A stretch of 41,012 bases of DNA from Perkinsus olseni (GCA_013115125.1 JABANN010000303.1:1-41012); one strand, 5' to 3'. Positions 22,621 through 33,549 are shown, counted from the stretch's first letter. A program made the numbers and translations. The notes: generated by a model not told the origin, from the sequence alone.

Positions 22621-23586
22621 CCGATACTGCTGACAAAGCGCCGACCTCAGCAGGAGTCTCAACCACAGGAGCTCTGGTTGGTGGACGGCAGTGGCACGAA
22701 GAGCCAATGGGGAACTGTACGGGGAAGCCTTGCCCGGCAAGATGGTCCTTCAAAGCGGCGAAACCCTAGCTCCGAACTCGAATGCAACAGAATGTGCTCC
22801 GAGCTAAGCACCCGAATTATTTTATTGACGTCGAGCGATAGAGTCGGCTATGACGTTGGTTCACTAATATTCGGCGTGTTTTCACCGCTCTTCGATAGGC
22901 CGTCGAGCGCCTGCAACCTCGTTTTTTTGCTGCTCAGTCTTCGTCAACACTGTTAAGTGTTGAGTGACATGACCTATATATATTTTTAGCGTTGTGATAT
23001 TGCAGTATTGGTATGCGAGTGCATTTGTCTTGAGTAGTGTCGCTGTGTCAATCATATACTCAGAATGCCCGGGTGTGTATTCTGAGTTTCGCCGTGTGGG
23101 TCCACAGTGAGGCGGTAGTACCGCCACGGTACGCAAACTACTGTTGACCATTTGGAAACTCAAGTCGATGGTTGAGTGGAATGCTGAGATTCTATCCACG
23201 ATCACACTAATAAACTCATTCACTATCGGCGAGCTCAGTTGAGGAATCCTTAATAAGGATCTTAGTTGTGCACTTACACAACTACAATGACGAGCTATTT
23301 GAACGATTACTCGACCCCTCAGCAACAATCCGATTATCGCCTGGCTACATGAGTCGGCACTTGTACGTGAGGTTATGGCAGTCGGATCACATCGACGGGG
23401 TGGGCAAGAGGAAATTTGGAGAATAAGTCTTATTCAACAAGACAAAGAAGTCTTTGGAAAAACTATACTCTCGATACCGTCATCTTCTCCTCTTCACCAC
23501 CTCCCCCCGACCGGACCACCTATAGCTCCAGCACAAAGCTAATATCCCATTGCGCGCGGGAGGGTTACCAGAAGTTGGAATGAACC
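22621..23586. other. intergenic, no supported gene
   Basis: A 148-codon minus-strand frame (22882-23328) has no recognisable motif. A frame after the stop at 22620 (about 22634-22770) looks weakly protein-like and may be a decayed tail. One X-n-X'-n-X element with one mismatch lies at 23112-23131. Confidence 0.4.
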
Positions 23587-24640
23587 TCTACGGCGTAGAC
23601 TGTCTACGCCCCTGCGATAAACGACCAAAGCAGCGCCGGTCTTGACGCCCTTGACTACCGACTCGGTAGTACCGAGCCATCCGTGAAGATGGCGTTATTA
23701 GTTCGGAGAGCCTGAGGCTCTCCGCTCGAGGCTCGAGCGCGTAGCTCTTGGTCTCCTCACGTTCCGAGATGGCAGTCGTGACTCAGGGGTGCCAAGGTTG
23801 AGTGAGCAAACCCCTCCAGCGCTGCACCATATCACCACCAATGCGACCCTCAAAGAGAGTCAAGCCCTTGAGTCAAGGGCCTTGACCGAGAGTGATTGGT
23901 CTAGGGCCTTAGCATACTCGACCGCAGCGAGCCTGGTGACCGCGATGGTACCAAGCTCCAAGTCTGCTGGCAAGATGCCAGCTGCGATACAGAGTGCCGC
24001 GTTGGAGTTGTTCCGTGGAGCTCGGTCCGAGCTTGGATCGCCCTCCGGAGGGCGATCCTCGCCACCATAGCCGAAACCTGCAGCAAGGCAGATTTCGCTG
24101 TGGCTGACTCCAGCCCTCCCTTCCATGCTGCGACAGCGTGACTGAGGGCTGGAACGATCGCCACCTTGTAGTTTGTGATCACTTTCTTTCCCGTGATCCC
24201 AGCACGTGCTCAGCCCAAGTGCCTCGGCCTGCCTAACTTGGCTTTGTCTTCGGCACACTCAACCTTGATAGGGTGTTGGAACGATCGGACGATCGTTCCA
24301 ATCATACGATTGGAAGCGGTGATCGAGCCAGACACCAATAACCCGGGCAACCTTGAGAACATCACCAGATATTCCATCATAAGGCAAGACATTGTCCCCG
24401 ATGGTCCTAGGCTGCCTAGGCTAGGCAGGAGGGCCTGGCTCTCGTCCGGCTCGTAGCCTACGAGCCGAGGCTACGAGTCGTAGGGCACTCCCGCGTCGGC
24501 AGCCCAGGCCAGCAGCAGAGCCTCTGCTAACCGCGTCTACACCAGCGAGTCACTGGCCCGTCGCTGGCAGCGACGGGCCAGTACCCGCAGACACCACTAC
24601 CGTGACGGTAGTAGTACTACCGTAGTACCGTCGTGTCATC
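23587..24640. repeat. tract dense in short perfect palindromes
   Basis: Besides the triplications at 23587, 23656, 23866, 24407, 24598 and 24608, many simple inverted repeats with centres of 0-3 bases lie here. They include a 24-bp perfect palindrome at about 24035-24058 (GGATCGCCCTCC and its complement), 12-bp arms at about 24276-24301, 10-bp arms with a 1-base centre near 24448-24468, and 15-bp arms with a 1-base centre near 24551-24581. Most of the tract overlies the LINE remnant. Confidence 0.8.
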
Positions 24641-24844
24641 CACATTGAGGGTCAGGCTCATGCCCTTCTCCATACCCGCGAACGCGTCAACTAGTGCTAG
24701 GGTGCTTAACAGAAATAGGGAGGGGCCCAAGGCGCTGCGTTGCGTTACCCCCCTTTCCAAACTCGCAATGGCCCCGTCGCTACCGTAACATATCATACAA
24801 TGATATGGGGGGGGCATGTCCCCATAATCACCGCATATTCCCAC
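23860..24844 (-). mobile_element. non-LTR retrotransposon remnant (RT and downstream part)
   Basis: On the minus strand, 24844-24617 reads RGVTQRSALGPSLFLLSTLA followed about 20 residues later by NVDDTTV. This matches the G-V-P-Q-G-S-x-L-x-P and (F/Y)-A-D-D blocks of LINE reverse transcriptases. Further along the same strand, 24260-24210 gives ECAEDKAKLGRPRHLG, and 24182-23860 gives YKVAIVPALSHAVAAW and, in another frame, NAALCIAAGILPADLELG, typical of the region after the RT in jockey/CR1-like elements. Order and strand fit one element. Frames are broken, the Q in the GVPQG block and the YA in YADD are replaced, and no endonuclease or 3' tail is visible. It is a dead 5'-truncated fragment interrupted by several 14-bp palindromic inserts. 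Confidence 0.7.
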
Positions 24845-25473
24845 GGGAAATTTCCCAGTACTTCTTAATGAGAATGGCCTATAAACATGTGATACTCTAG
24901 ATACAACATATTGCTACATAGGCACACTTATATTGGTGGAGATGAGACACATAAGACCGCGGACAACGATACCATAGCTAATCGATAGAACAGAGCAGAT
25001 CAATGGGAGACAGAAATTGTGCAGACTATCACAACACATCATAGAGACCGATGGAACACAATGGTGCATCCGAATAAACGATTATTGGAAGGAAGTTCAC
25101 TACAAAGAGTAAGTACGCAGCGTACTGTAGGCTGGCGCGTGTTTAGTAAACACTGTTTACGTTAGTTGTGTTACAGGGTGGTCGGTTTTAGGGTTTTATT
25201 TTATAACTCCCCCCCGGGGAGTTAATGATAACCGCACAACTTGTGTTGCATACTTCATGCGTGTTGCGTAATGCGCTAGCGTTATGCACAACAAGAATCT
25301 ATCCTCATTGTAGTTGGAGGTAATAGTCACTGACCACTCGCCACATTAGGGAAATCCAGTTCTTGCGCTGTTGCTAGTTCCGCAACGCCGCGACGCGCCC
25401 TGGTGGAGGACGCAGAGACGGGAGACGCAAAGGTAGCCAACGGAACTCAGCGTTTCCGCTACTGCTTGCTAAA
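24845..25473. other. upstream region of secreted-protein copy 2
   Basis: No gene is supported. The tract is AT-rich up to 25200, contains a C7G4 hairpin (TAACTCCCC ... GGGGAGTTA near 25203-25223) and an imperfect palindrome near 25263-25290. No promoter motif can be named. Confidence 0.4.
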
Positions 25474-27172
25474 ATGCCGCGACGACTCATTCTGCTCGTG
25501 ATCCACCGGGTCCTCTGCGCCAACGGGTGCGTCAACGGTCCGGACTCTACTCTGGTCGGCGACCAGTGGTCGCGCCGGGAAAATATGGGAGCTTCGCTTC
25601 TGTGGGGATAGTCATGGAGCTCTATACGAATATGGCGGCGACCCTCCACTTCTTCCTGCCCGGCGTGGCAACAGCGATTCCCGTTGGCCCGCACGAGTTG
25701 AAGCCGGGCGGGGCTGGTTGTTTGATGTATTCTCCAGGGAAGCTTCTGGAGAGGCGAATTCTACAGGGGAGCTTTGAAGAGGTGAAGAGAATACTCAATA
25801 ACACTTCCTCCATTCGACTCTATTGGCGCGATGTCAGAGTCTGTCCGGTCTCTGATAGCATTGTTCATCTCGTGCTCCACGGTCAGCCATATGAGCTATT
25901 CAAACTTGATGGAGTGCCGCTTGTAGGTAGCCCGGAGGACCTCCAGGATATCAGCCGAGAAGTACATCACGATGGAGCGGTCTCAGGTGGTTCCCCGAGC
26001 CCCACGGGTCATCAAGAGCTCGATAGGGTTCAGAACAACGGAGGGCGGCAACCTGTTTTGGAACCTTCTACGGACCAGCAACATCACCCGTTGACGGTCA
26101 TTGTGAGTGAGCCGCGTGGAAGGATATCGAGCCTCTTTGCTGTCTTTAACAATTCTGATACTATACCCGGCGTCGCGAGGGTGACGATGGTCATAGCGAG
26201 TGGGTTATGGTGCACCTTCACGTTCCACACTCCTGGGGAGATAAGACCACACGTAATCGGCCCGTACAGGATGATGCTTGACCCTCGTACCAAGTGCCTC
26301 GCGTATGATCCCAGCGACCCCTCTGCTTACTGTGAAGCTGCCTGGAAGTTCTATGTACTGTCCCAATCGCTGAGCGGCCAGCAACTCGTCAGGGCGGCGG
26401 ACATATCTATTTGCTTCTCAAGTTTCCGAAGGCCTACCTTGACTATCTGGAGGAGGAAGTTCGAAATGGCATTAACGAATATCCCGATGGAAGGAGAGAG
26501 TCCCCTATATCCCTCGCTTTTGGAGAGTGGATCGGGCAGCGTGGGTAGTCGCGAATCTTCAAGGCTGGCCCCCAGTGAGCGCGTGCCCCGGGAGCGAAGT
26601 AAGAGAAAGGCCACGGAAATTTCGGCCTCCAGTCCTCCGAAGCTGCTACGCTCTCCGTCGGCGCTTGACAACGAAACCACGCAGGAATCAGTGAAAGTCC
26701 CTCCTACAGGTGTTTACACTAGCGTCGGTTCCGTTTTTTCTTTCACGAGAGTGATACTGCGGATGGGAGAGGGTTTATCGTGCTCCCTAGATTTTCTGGC
26801 AGGAGGGTATAGAGAACCAGTCACAATCGGCCCGTTCAAGTTGATTGCTAATTTACGCAGCGGATGCCTCGAGTTCGATTACAATGAGGTCTCGCAAAGA
26901 AGCGCCAGAATTGGGGCATTCAGGCGACTTTCAAAGGAACTTGCTAGGAAAGGGTTTAATAAGGTCTTTTCTGGCGATATCGAGATCTGCTATTCAACGT
27001 CAGAACAGGGCGCGCCCGGTAGCCAAGCGAGGTGAAGTTGCTCGTCAAAGGGACCCGATATCTCATGGAACCGAGAGTGGCAGATGAGTCGCAGGGAGCA
27101 TCGGCCAAAGATGCGCTCAGAAAATTCCTTTTGAATTTGGACCGTCGGATTGCGGGAGAGTCGACGGTATAG
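25474..27172 (+). pseudogene. secreted three-module protein, copy 2 (frame broken twice)
   Basis: ATG 25474 opens a signal peptide (MPRRLILLVIHRVLCANG) that runs out of frame after the element at 25553-25572; the body is open in another frame from 25527 to 27035. Comparison with copy 3 shows that the difference is exactly the 14 inserted bases. All three modules are present (IPVGPHELKPGGAGCLMYS, VIGPYRMML, TIGPFKLIANLRSGCLEFD). Near the end a 23-base insert (27009-27031), which is not a triplication, shifts the frame again. The tail then reads openly to TAG at 27170-27172 (DALRKFLLNLDRR, matching copy 1 KAALKAFLQNRR). Outside these two inserts I see no stop. It is either a young pseudogene or a gene whose inserts are dealt with at RNA or ribosome level. 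Confidence 0.75.
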
Positions 27173-28822
27173 AAGTGACTTTGACCAGAGTCGTCCTTTG
27201 TTTTTTAGTTCATGATGAGATGTCACTGCGTTGTTACCGTGTCAACCCTGCTTGTCGACGCTTTGTATGCCTTTTCACGTTTTCAAGACCTCTGGTCTGT
27301 TTACGCGATTTTAAATTCGAAGGACGGTCGAGAACTATGCGGGTTACCCGCTGTTCGGCTAGTTCATTATAAATCGAAATCTCTATAAGTTGCTGCAGGG
27401 TGAATATGTGATTCCCATGGTGAAGCCTTGTGTTGAGGAGAGGATACATGTGATTACGGCTCGAGTTGGAGTGGAGTGGACTTCCCGTCGTCGCAGAACC
27501 AGCATAATTCCTGGGGAACTTCTCAGACGGTGGGCTTAACTCCCGATGCGTTATGACAACGTGTTTTACTGTATAACTTTCACAAGAGACCGGCACGATG
27601 CTCTATACACCTAACAAGGGTCGTCAAAGCAACCGCCTAGCGAAGAGAAGCAAATGCACAGAGTAGTTCGGCAATGCCGAATCGGCATCGCTACGCGAGG
27701 TCAAGACAGAACTGGAGACACTCGGGGCCGAGGCAAATCACGACCGGGTGAGGTAGGCTCGCACAAGTAAGTATGTATGATACATAGCGTATCACAGGAT
27801 CTGTGTAGGTACGCGGATCCTGATTCGGGGGCTGATTGTGATGAATTATTCAGATACGTTAATCAGGTTTTGATTTCAGGCATGATTTTCTCACCTTGCC
27901 GAATCGAGCTCGCTCTCGCTGCATCACACTCAGATCGTATGACTCTGTCTCACTCTTCCGCGATCAAATAACATTTTTTGCTCGATTTCAGATCACAATC
28001 AGATAAGTATCATCAGGCTCTTGATTAATTGGTTGATTAAAGCGTGAGTGCTAAGATTAACGAATCAGCCCGATTCGATTGGAGAGAAATACGGCACGGT
28101 TTCTTGGAGGAGAAATCGATTGGCTGGGGATAGAACCCTGGCTTGTCGGCGAACCTGGTTGGATATTGGGCGTGCGCTAAGTTGGATTCGGGCACGAAAC
28201 GCATGAATGGTGCGGAGGTAGGAATCCTTCGGAAGCTCCAGGCACGGCTTCGCAACGTCTTACAGGAGCTAATGGTGCCCTTCGGCACTGATTTTTTTTC
28301 TTTCTCAAAATAATCCCTTGATGTTGGGGGACTAGAGATGAGATGACTGTGTGGTCAACACGCGAGTAGCTATCCCACTACAGTCACGCTCAACCTCTGG
28401 TCTGTATTGCCAAACTCAGGCCCCGGTTTTCGGGCTGCGGGTTTGAGGTTTGGTCAATACCTCTCCCATCCCCAGCGTCTATGGGATTTCTGGCTGCCCG
28501 AAAATCAACATTCCTGTCACACTATCCGACGGAGCGGTTTCAAGCCCGAGAAAATCACAAAACAAAGCGGGTGGGCGGAGCGATTCGCTTCCAGAATCCG
28601 CCGACTTAGCAATTTCTATGTAGAAATTTTCTACTAGAAAAAAAACTGCGTAGCCAAAGGATGAGGTCGCCGATGAATCTCATCACTAAACGTAAGTTAG
28701 TATTGGTCGAGTGGTTAGGTTAGAGGTTGATCATTCGGTTCAATCCTGAATCGAACCGAATGAATGAATCGGTGGGCCACCGACGGTGGCCCAGGATCGA
28801 TTCTTGCAAGTCACAATCAGGG
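27173..28822. other. intergenic between copy 2 and the TIR element
   Basis: No gene is supported; the minus frame 27234-27596 (120 codons) has no motif. At 27804 a sequence TAGGTACGCGGATCCTG matches the ends of the element at 28823-29787 and may be an orphan end. Triplication units lie at 27668, 28621 and 28770. A hairpin with about 12-bp arms is at 28732-28762. Confidence 0.45.
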
Positions 28823-29787
28823 TAGGTATGCGGATCCTGCTCCATGGCTGATCCGATCAGCCTGATCGTTAGAAAAAGATCAGATGAACGGATCAGGTCC
28901 TGATTCTTTCCAATATTTTCCTGAGTTTTGTCTCGAATACCGTTTGTCACGATCAAGTGGGTGATCCACGAATCCGAATCACAATCCATGGATCAGATCG
29001 CACGTGCATCTCATATTTGAGGATCAGAATACTTGTTTATGACTCAGCTGAGGGAGTGGACGGATCAGGTCCCACGGATCGGAGCACGTAGGCCTTAGAA
29101 TTTGGCACGGCTAGGCCAAGCGATGCGAGTCTGGCTCTCTTGGCTCATTCGTCGCGTATCGATTGGCGTCGGGCTAAACAGCCCGGCAGGTTAGGCTGCC
29201 TTTTGGTCGACCAAACGATTCAGGTTCTAACATCACCGATGATAATTTAGATTACTTTCCTAAGGCCCAGGGAGATCAAGAATCAGATCAACTTGAGGGT
29301 ACCGCTAAGAAATGGCGCCGTAACAGGATCGGGGCCCGATCATCGGGCCTCTGTAACACGGTAAAGCAGAGTGATTCTGTGCGTGAGACGATTTCCGCAT
29401 CATGCACTCGTACCTTTGAATGATTCGGATAACCTACTTTGATCCACTGAGCTAGTGGATCATGGATCACCGAAATTTCTCAACGAGGCCGAGAATTTCT
29501 CAGGTCCGCGATCCACGGATCACGGATCACGAATTTGCCTCACGGTTCAAGGATCAGAATCGAAAATGTGGATCACGCGTGATCTGGATCACGAATCGCG
29601 TATCAGGATCGTGGATCAATATTCCGGCTCATGCAACAAGGTTCAGGATCAGGAATCACGGATCAGGTACGTTATTGCGGGATCTGGATCAGACTTTTCG
29701 GATCTTGGTGTGATCTGGTTCATGGAGCCGGATCGATAGTGTTTTCGGATCATCGCACAGATCCATGGATCAGGATCCGCATACCTA
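28823..29787. mobile_element. non-autonomous DNA element with terminal inverted repeats
   Basis: The left end TAGGTATGCGGATCCTG (28823) is repeated inverted at the right end (to 29787); the match extends to about 26 bases with two differences (…CTCCATGG). GGG stands directly outside both ends (28820-28822 and 29788-29790), fitting a 3-bp target duplication. The interior has no open transposase but is crowded with GGATCA/GATCC motifs, especially 29441-29780, where I count about 23 GATC sites. Subterminal repeats of this kind are often transposase-binding sites. The superfamily is not assignable from these ends. One triplication unit (29328-29347) sits inside. Confidence 0.6.
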
Positions 29788-30452
29788 GGGAGACAGGCTA
29801 TCAATCCTAGAGCTGTAATTTACAGCTATAACGCTCAAGGCTGTACGGTACAGCCTGTACCTATTGCTAGCTCGGAGCTAGTAGCTCCTCGCTAGCTCTA
29901 GCTTTGAACTACAAGCGGCTGGCTTGTAATGTTCGGTGCGCACAAATTCCTTTTGTGCCCTTATAGGCCCTACGTAGCTGCGTTCACGTCGATCCTCCTG
30001 CTTAGGATTGGTTCTAGATGGTAGTCTACAGAAAGAGCTACATCCATTCCGGCAAACTGCATAGGAAGAGCAAAAATGCACTTTTGAAACATGATGTACT
30101 GCTGATTTCCCATGGTCCTTCAAGGACTCAAGGGTCTTGAGTCAAGGAAGGGCCTGAGCATTTGGGCATAGCTCTGACATTAGCCCTCCATTCGCATGAG
30201 TCGCATGATCGTTGTGTGCTGCCTCGTGAGGCGATATGCCCACACTTTGCGATACCAGTGTAAGTTACAGTTGCAGTGTTAGTTGCATGAAAATCGGGCT
30301 GGCAGTTACACTGTGTAACTGCCAGCCCGATTTTCATGCCGGGCCGCAACGCCTGGGCGCGCTCTCACAAAGGAATACGAGACAGGACTCCGGTCACAGG
30401 AGACATACCGACAGCTAACGAATCGTTGCGTCTCCTCTTTATCCTTGGAACA
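29788..30452. other. intergenic upstream of copy 3
   Basis: No gene is supported. It carries triplication units at 29841, 29868 and (one mismatch) 30128, and the long palindrome at 30285-30339. Confidence 0.45.
30285..30339. repeat. 27-bp perfect palindrome with a 1-base centre
   Basis: GCATGAAAATCGGGCTGGC and the following eight bases (30285-30311) are exactly complemented by 30313-30339 around a single T (30312). A one-base loop cannot close in RNA, so this looks like a fold-back copying scar. It lies 114 bases before the start codon of copy 3. Confidence 0.9.
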
Positions 30453-32348
30453 ATGGTTCGGACGCTCGGACAGCTCGTAGTCCTCGGCCTGCATCGTACT
30501 CACGCCGTAGCCCCTGGCTCTACTATGGTTGCGGCTGGGACATATGGGAGCTTCGCTTCTGTCGGCGACTTCGCGGGGATAGTCATGGAGCTCTACACGA
30601 ATATGACGGCGACCCTCCACTTCTTGCTGCCGGGCGTAGCAGGCTGCTACTAGCAGCAGCGATTCCCGTTGGCCCGCACGAGTTGGAGCCGGACGGGGCT
30701 GGTTGTTTGATGTATTCCAGGGGAAATCTGCTCGGTAGGCGAATTCTCAAAGGGAGCTTCGAAGATTTGGAGAGCAGACTTCCCAACGGCTCCTCACCAC
30801 AACTCAACTGGTGGGATATAAGCCTTATATTATAAGGGTCTGCCCAGCTTCTGGGACTGCTGTTAATTTGATTCTGGGCGGTCAGCCATATGAGCTATTC
30901 AAGGCTGTTGAAGGTCCGGATGTTTATAACCCGAGTGATACCGCTAACTCCGGTCACCGTCGTGGAGCGCGGGGTGATGTTAACTCGAGCGGTACAATTA
31001 CAAAAAGGCCGCGTGGCGAACAGGAATCCCGAATGTTCGAGAGAAGCGCTGTGGACTCCACAGTGTGGAGCAGACCGTCTCTAGCCGTATCATTGGGCAG
31101 CAATATCATCCGGTCTTAGCCCCTCAGGGTGGAGTTTCCGCAGCAGACCGACCCCCACTGTGGAGCTACGACAATGCCGAGCCTATGTATACCTGGCTTT
31201 CGGAAGGTGATTTTCGTCGTGCAGCCTGAATTGCTGTGTACTTCCGTTTTTCACTTGCCTGGCGACCCACTGCCATGGGCCAACACCCCCTACAAGATGG
31301 TTTTCGATATTGAACCTCGTTGCCTCAAGTATGACAGCAGCGACGTTTCCAAGTACCGGGGTGTTGCTCAGCACTTCAGCCGACTGGCCAAATCACTGAA
31401 GGGCGAGCATGTATCCGCAGCTGGTATATGCATTTGCTTCGAAAACTTCGAACAAGCCGAATTGACTATTGGACGAGGCACGTACAAAACGATCCCGTTT
31501 TTTGAGCCGGAGGTGAAGCAGAATCCTACAGATTCGACGCATGCGGGCACTGTTGCCTCAGCCCAATCCCAGACGGTCCACCGGTCTCAGAAGCGAACTG
31601 TCCGCCAGCCTCCCGAGGGCTCAGGACAAAGACCTGTACTGCCGAGTCGGCAGTGCCGACTCCTACCGAGTCCGAGACTCGAGACCTAGCATCGACGGTC
31701 CAGATTCCCTCCACTGTCTACGAGAGCGTCTCTCCTGTTCTTGGTTTCGTGAAAGTTACAATGAAGATAGCCTATCTTAGATAGGTGCAGAATCTTGGCG
31801 CACCTTCTGTTTCTTCCCTCCGGACAGGGAACGCCCATTCGTGGTCGGCCCCCTCGCAATGGTCGTTAACATTCTCACCGGATGCTACGTGTTCGATAGT
31901 ATCGAGTCGATACCATCAATCCCTCTAATCGTGGAGCGGACCGATCCGAGCGGTCACTGCGGACTTCAGACGGTTCTCCGAGGTCCTTGGCTGCAGCATC
32001 TATGGGGATGATATCGAGGTTTGCAACCGACAGTCGGCAGGGGTTGAATTGGTTATCAAAAAGGTAAGTTATCCTATGAGACCGAGCAGCATTCCAGATA
32101 AGTGGGTGGGAATAGGTGCTCGATATCTTCCCAAAGATGTCGCTAATGCCCCTCACAAGTCGGATGCGGGCGAGGGCAATCAGCTTGGTGGTGCTGACGT
32201 TCCACCATCTTCTGTGATGGCCCATACCAACATCGGCGCGAATGATCAATCGTCGCCAAATGCTGCCGCGGTCATCGACTCTCACGATAGTCTTCTTCCC
32301 CAGGTTACTTGGAGCCCCGATGGTTTGTTGGATGCACTGACTTGGTAG
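30453..32348 (+). pseudogene. secreted three-module protein, copy 3 (seven 14-bp inserts)
   Basis: ATG 30453 opens a signal peptide (MVRTLGQLVVLGLHR). The reading frame is interrupted by triplication units at 30637, 30817, 31050, 31640, 31765, 31893 and 31934, each adding 14 bases, and by one further shift of about 4 bases near 31184-31190. Between these points every segment is open in the frame predicted from copies 1 and 2. Module 1 has PVGPHELEPDGAGCLMYS, module 2 IPGFRKVIFVVQPELLC and PRCLKYD, and module 3 VGPLAMVVNILTGCYVFD and ELVIKKVSYPM. It ends TWSPDGLLDALTW then TAG. About 600 codons without another stop is unusual for a dead gene. See the finding on possible removal or bypass. Confidence 0.8.
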
Positions 32349-33549
32349 CCGTCTCGTTGCAATTGTTTGCGGGTTGAGCGCATTCGTTGCTCCCTCGTTC
32401 GACAAAAGCCGTGTCATCACCGGTATGACTGTGCGGGTGGTTCACCTTCATGCATGCTCGGTCCGTTTGAGATGAGTATCACCTCTTTTTGGTGTAATGA
32501 TGTCATGTACCTCGCACGTGGAACTGTTGAACAACCGCTGTTCGTCTTGAGTAACAGCTATGGATTGTGAAAATGCTGAGTTCAATGGGAGTTCCATCCC
32601 AAGACGATCAACGTGGACAGGAAGAATTGTCTACATCTCATCGCTTCCGAAGACTTCGGCGGAGTTCGCGCTCGAGCGAAGGCGTCACCGTGAAGCTCAA
32701 TTACATAGGGGATGTTCATTAAAGCGATGCCGGCGCTCAGAGTCGATTCTGGAACCGTATTTCACGTGTGAAAGTCAGTTCCAGAATCGATTCTGAGTTT
32801 TAGAACGGGGTAAACGTCTTCTGCATCGGTATCGCAAGGGGCTTTGACACCTTTTTACACTGGAACATTTTCAATTTTACGGCGGCCAGGTCCTCACACT
32901 CGATTCGAGTGTCTCGACCTAATATCGGGATCGTGCTGAGAGAGCGCGTGCTTCGCATACTCAAGTCGTCCTCGGATATGCGTGAGTCTTTTCACAAGAG
33001 CCTTCTCACAGCTAGCATCTAGCTCAAAGAATACAGTTTGTCGCATCAATTTCTTCGAACGGCTACCGCAGGGTCGTAGAATGGCCCGGGAAATGTAGTT
33101 TTTTGGTGAGTGACTGGCAGTGACAACCTGCGCCGAATTAGGGCGCGCGCTTTGGAGCGCTGAAATCTTCGAAGAATGCAAGATGATACTTTGAGCGATG
33201 CTAGGCTCTTGAACCGAAAGAGACCGGAAACTTCTTAAGGTAGGCACTTCCCTCCGTGTTGCCTTCAGTAATTGATGGGTGATGTATACAACCTTGCCTT
33301 CTTGACGGCCTCCGGGTATATTCTCGGATCTGTTACTTGGGTCACTAATCTGCTGTATTGTAGGCCACAAAACGCAAGTTGCCCGTCTATGTGATGGCTC
33401 TTGGAGATACAGTCCAAAGATACTTTTTCTATTTTCCTCTTTCTTTAGGTGTAGATTCCCGCTTAGATCTCTGTTTTCGACCCTTGGGCGAAGCCTGCTG
33501 TCCTGCCGCCAACGTCCCTCACGCGTTGCTTTTCCAGTTTCACTTCTCC
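32349..33549. other. intergenic, 5' region of glutaredoxin gene
   Basis: A 224-codon minus frame (32894-33568) overlaps the glutaredoxin start and is Arg/Ser-rich without a domain; I do not accept it. The stretch contains the hairpin 32738-32795 and a one-mismatch triplication at 32898. Confidence 0.4.
32738..32795. repeat. long composite hairpin
   Basis: Arms 32738-32755 and 32778-32795 are complementary over 18 bases with one mismatch. The 22-base interior contains a second stem TTTCAC-GT-GTGAAA. It could be a tiny foldback element or a structured RNA. Confidence 0.75.

Noticed and set aside
22882-23328. 148-codon minus-strand frame
   Set aside because: No recognisable motif or splice structure; kept only as unassigned intergenic DNA.
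24551-24581. 15-bp palindrome considered as a triplication
   Set aside because: There is no third arm at 14-base distance; it is a simple inverted repeat with a one-base centre.
27009-27031. 23-base insert in copy 2 considered as a triplication or tiny intron
   Set aside because: It does not fit X-n-X'-n-X and contains no workable GT-AG pair of usual length.
29455-29739. Two overlapping plus-strand frames rich in DHGSRI-like words
   Set aside because: They are translations of the GGATCA-rich repeat tract, not a gene.
28823-29787. CRISPR array suggested by the repeated GGATCA words
   Set aside because: The repeats are too short and irregular, there are no uniform spacers, and the DNA is eukaryotic.
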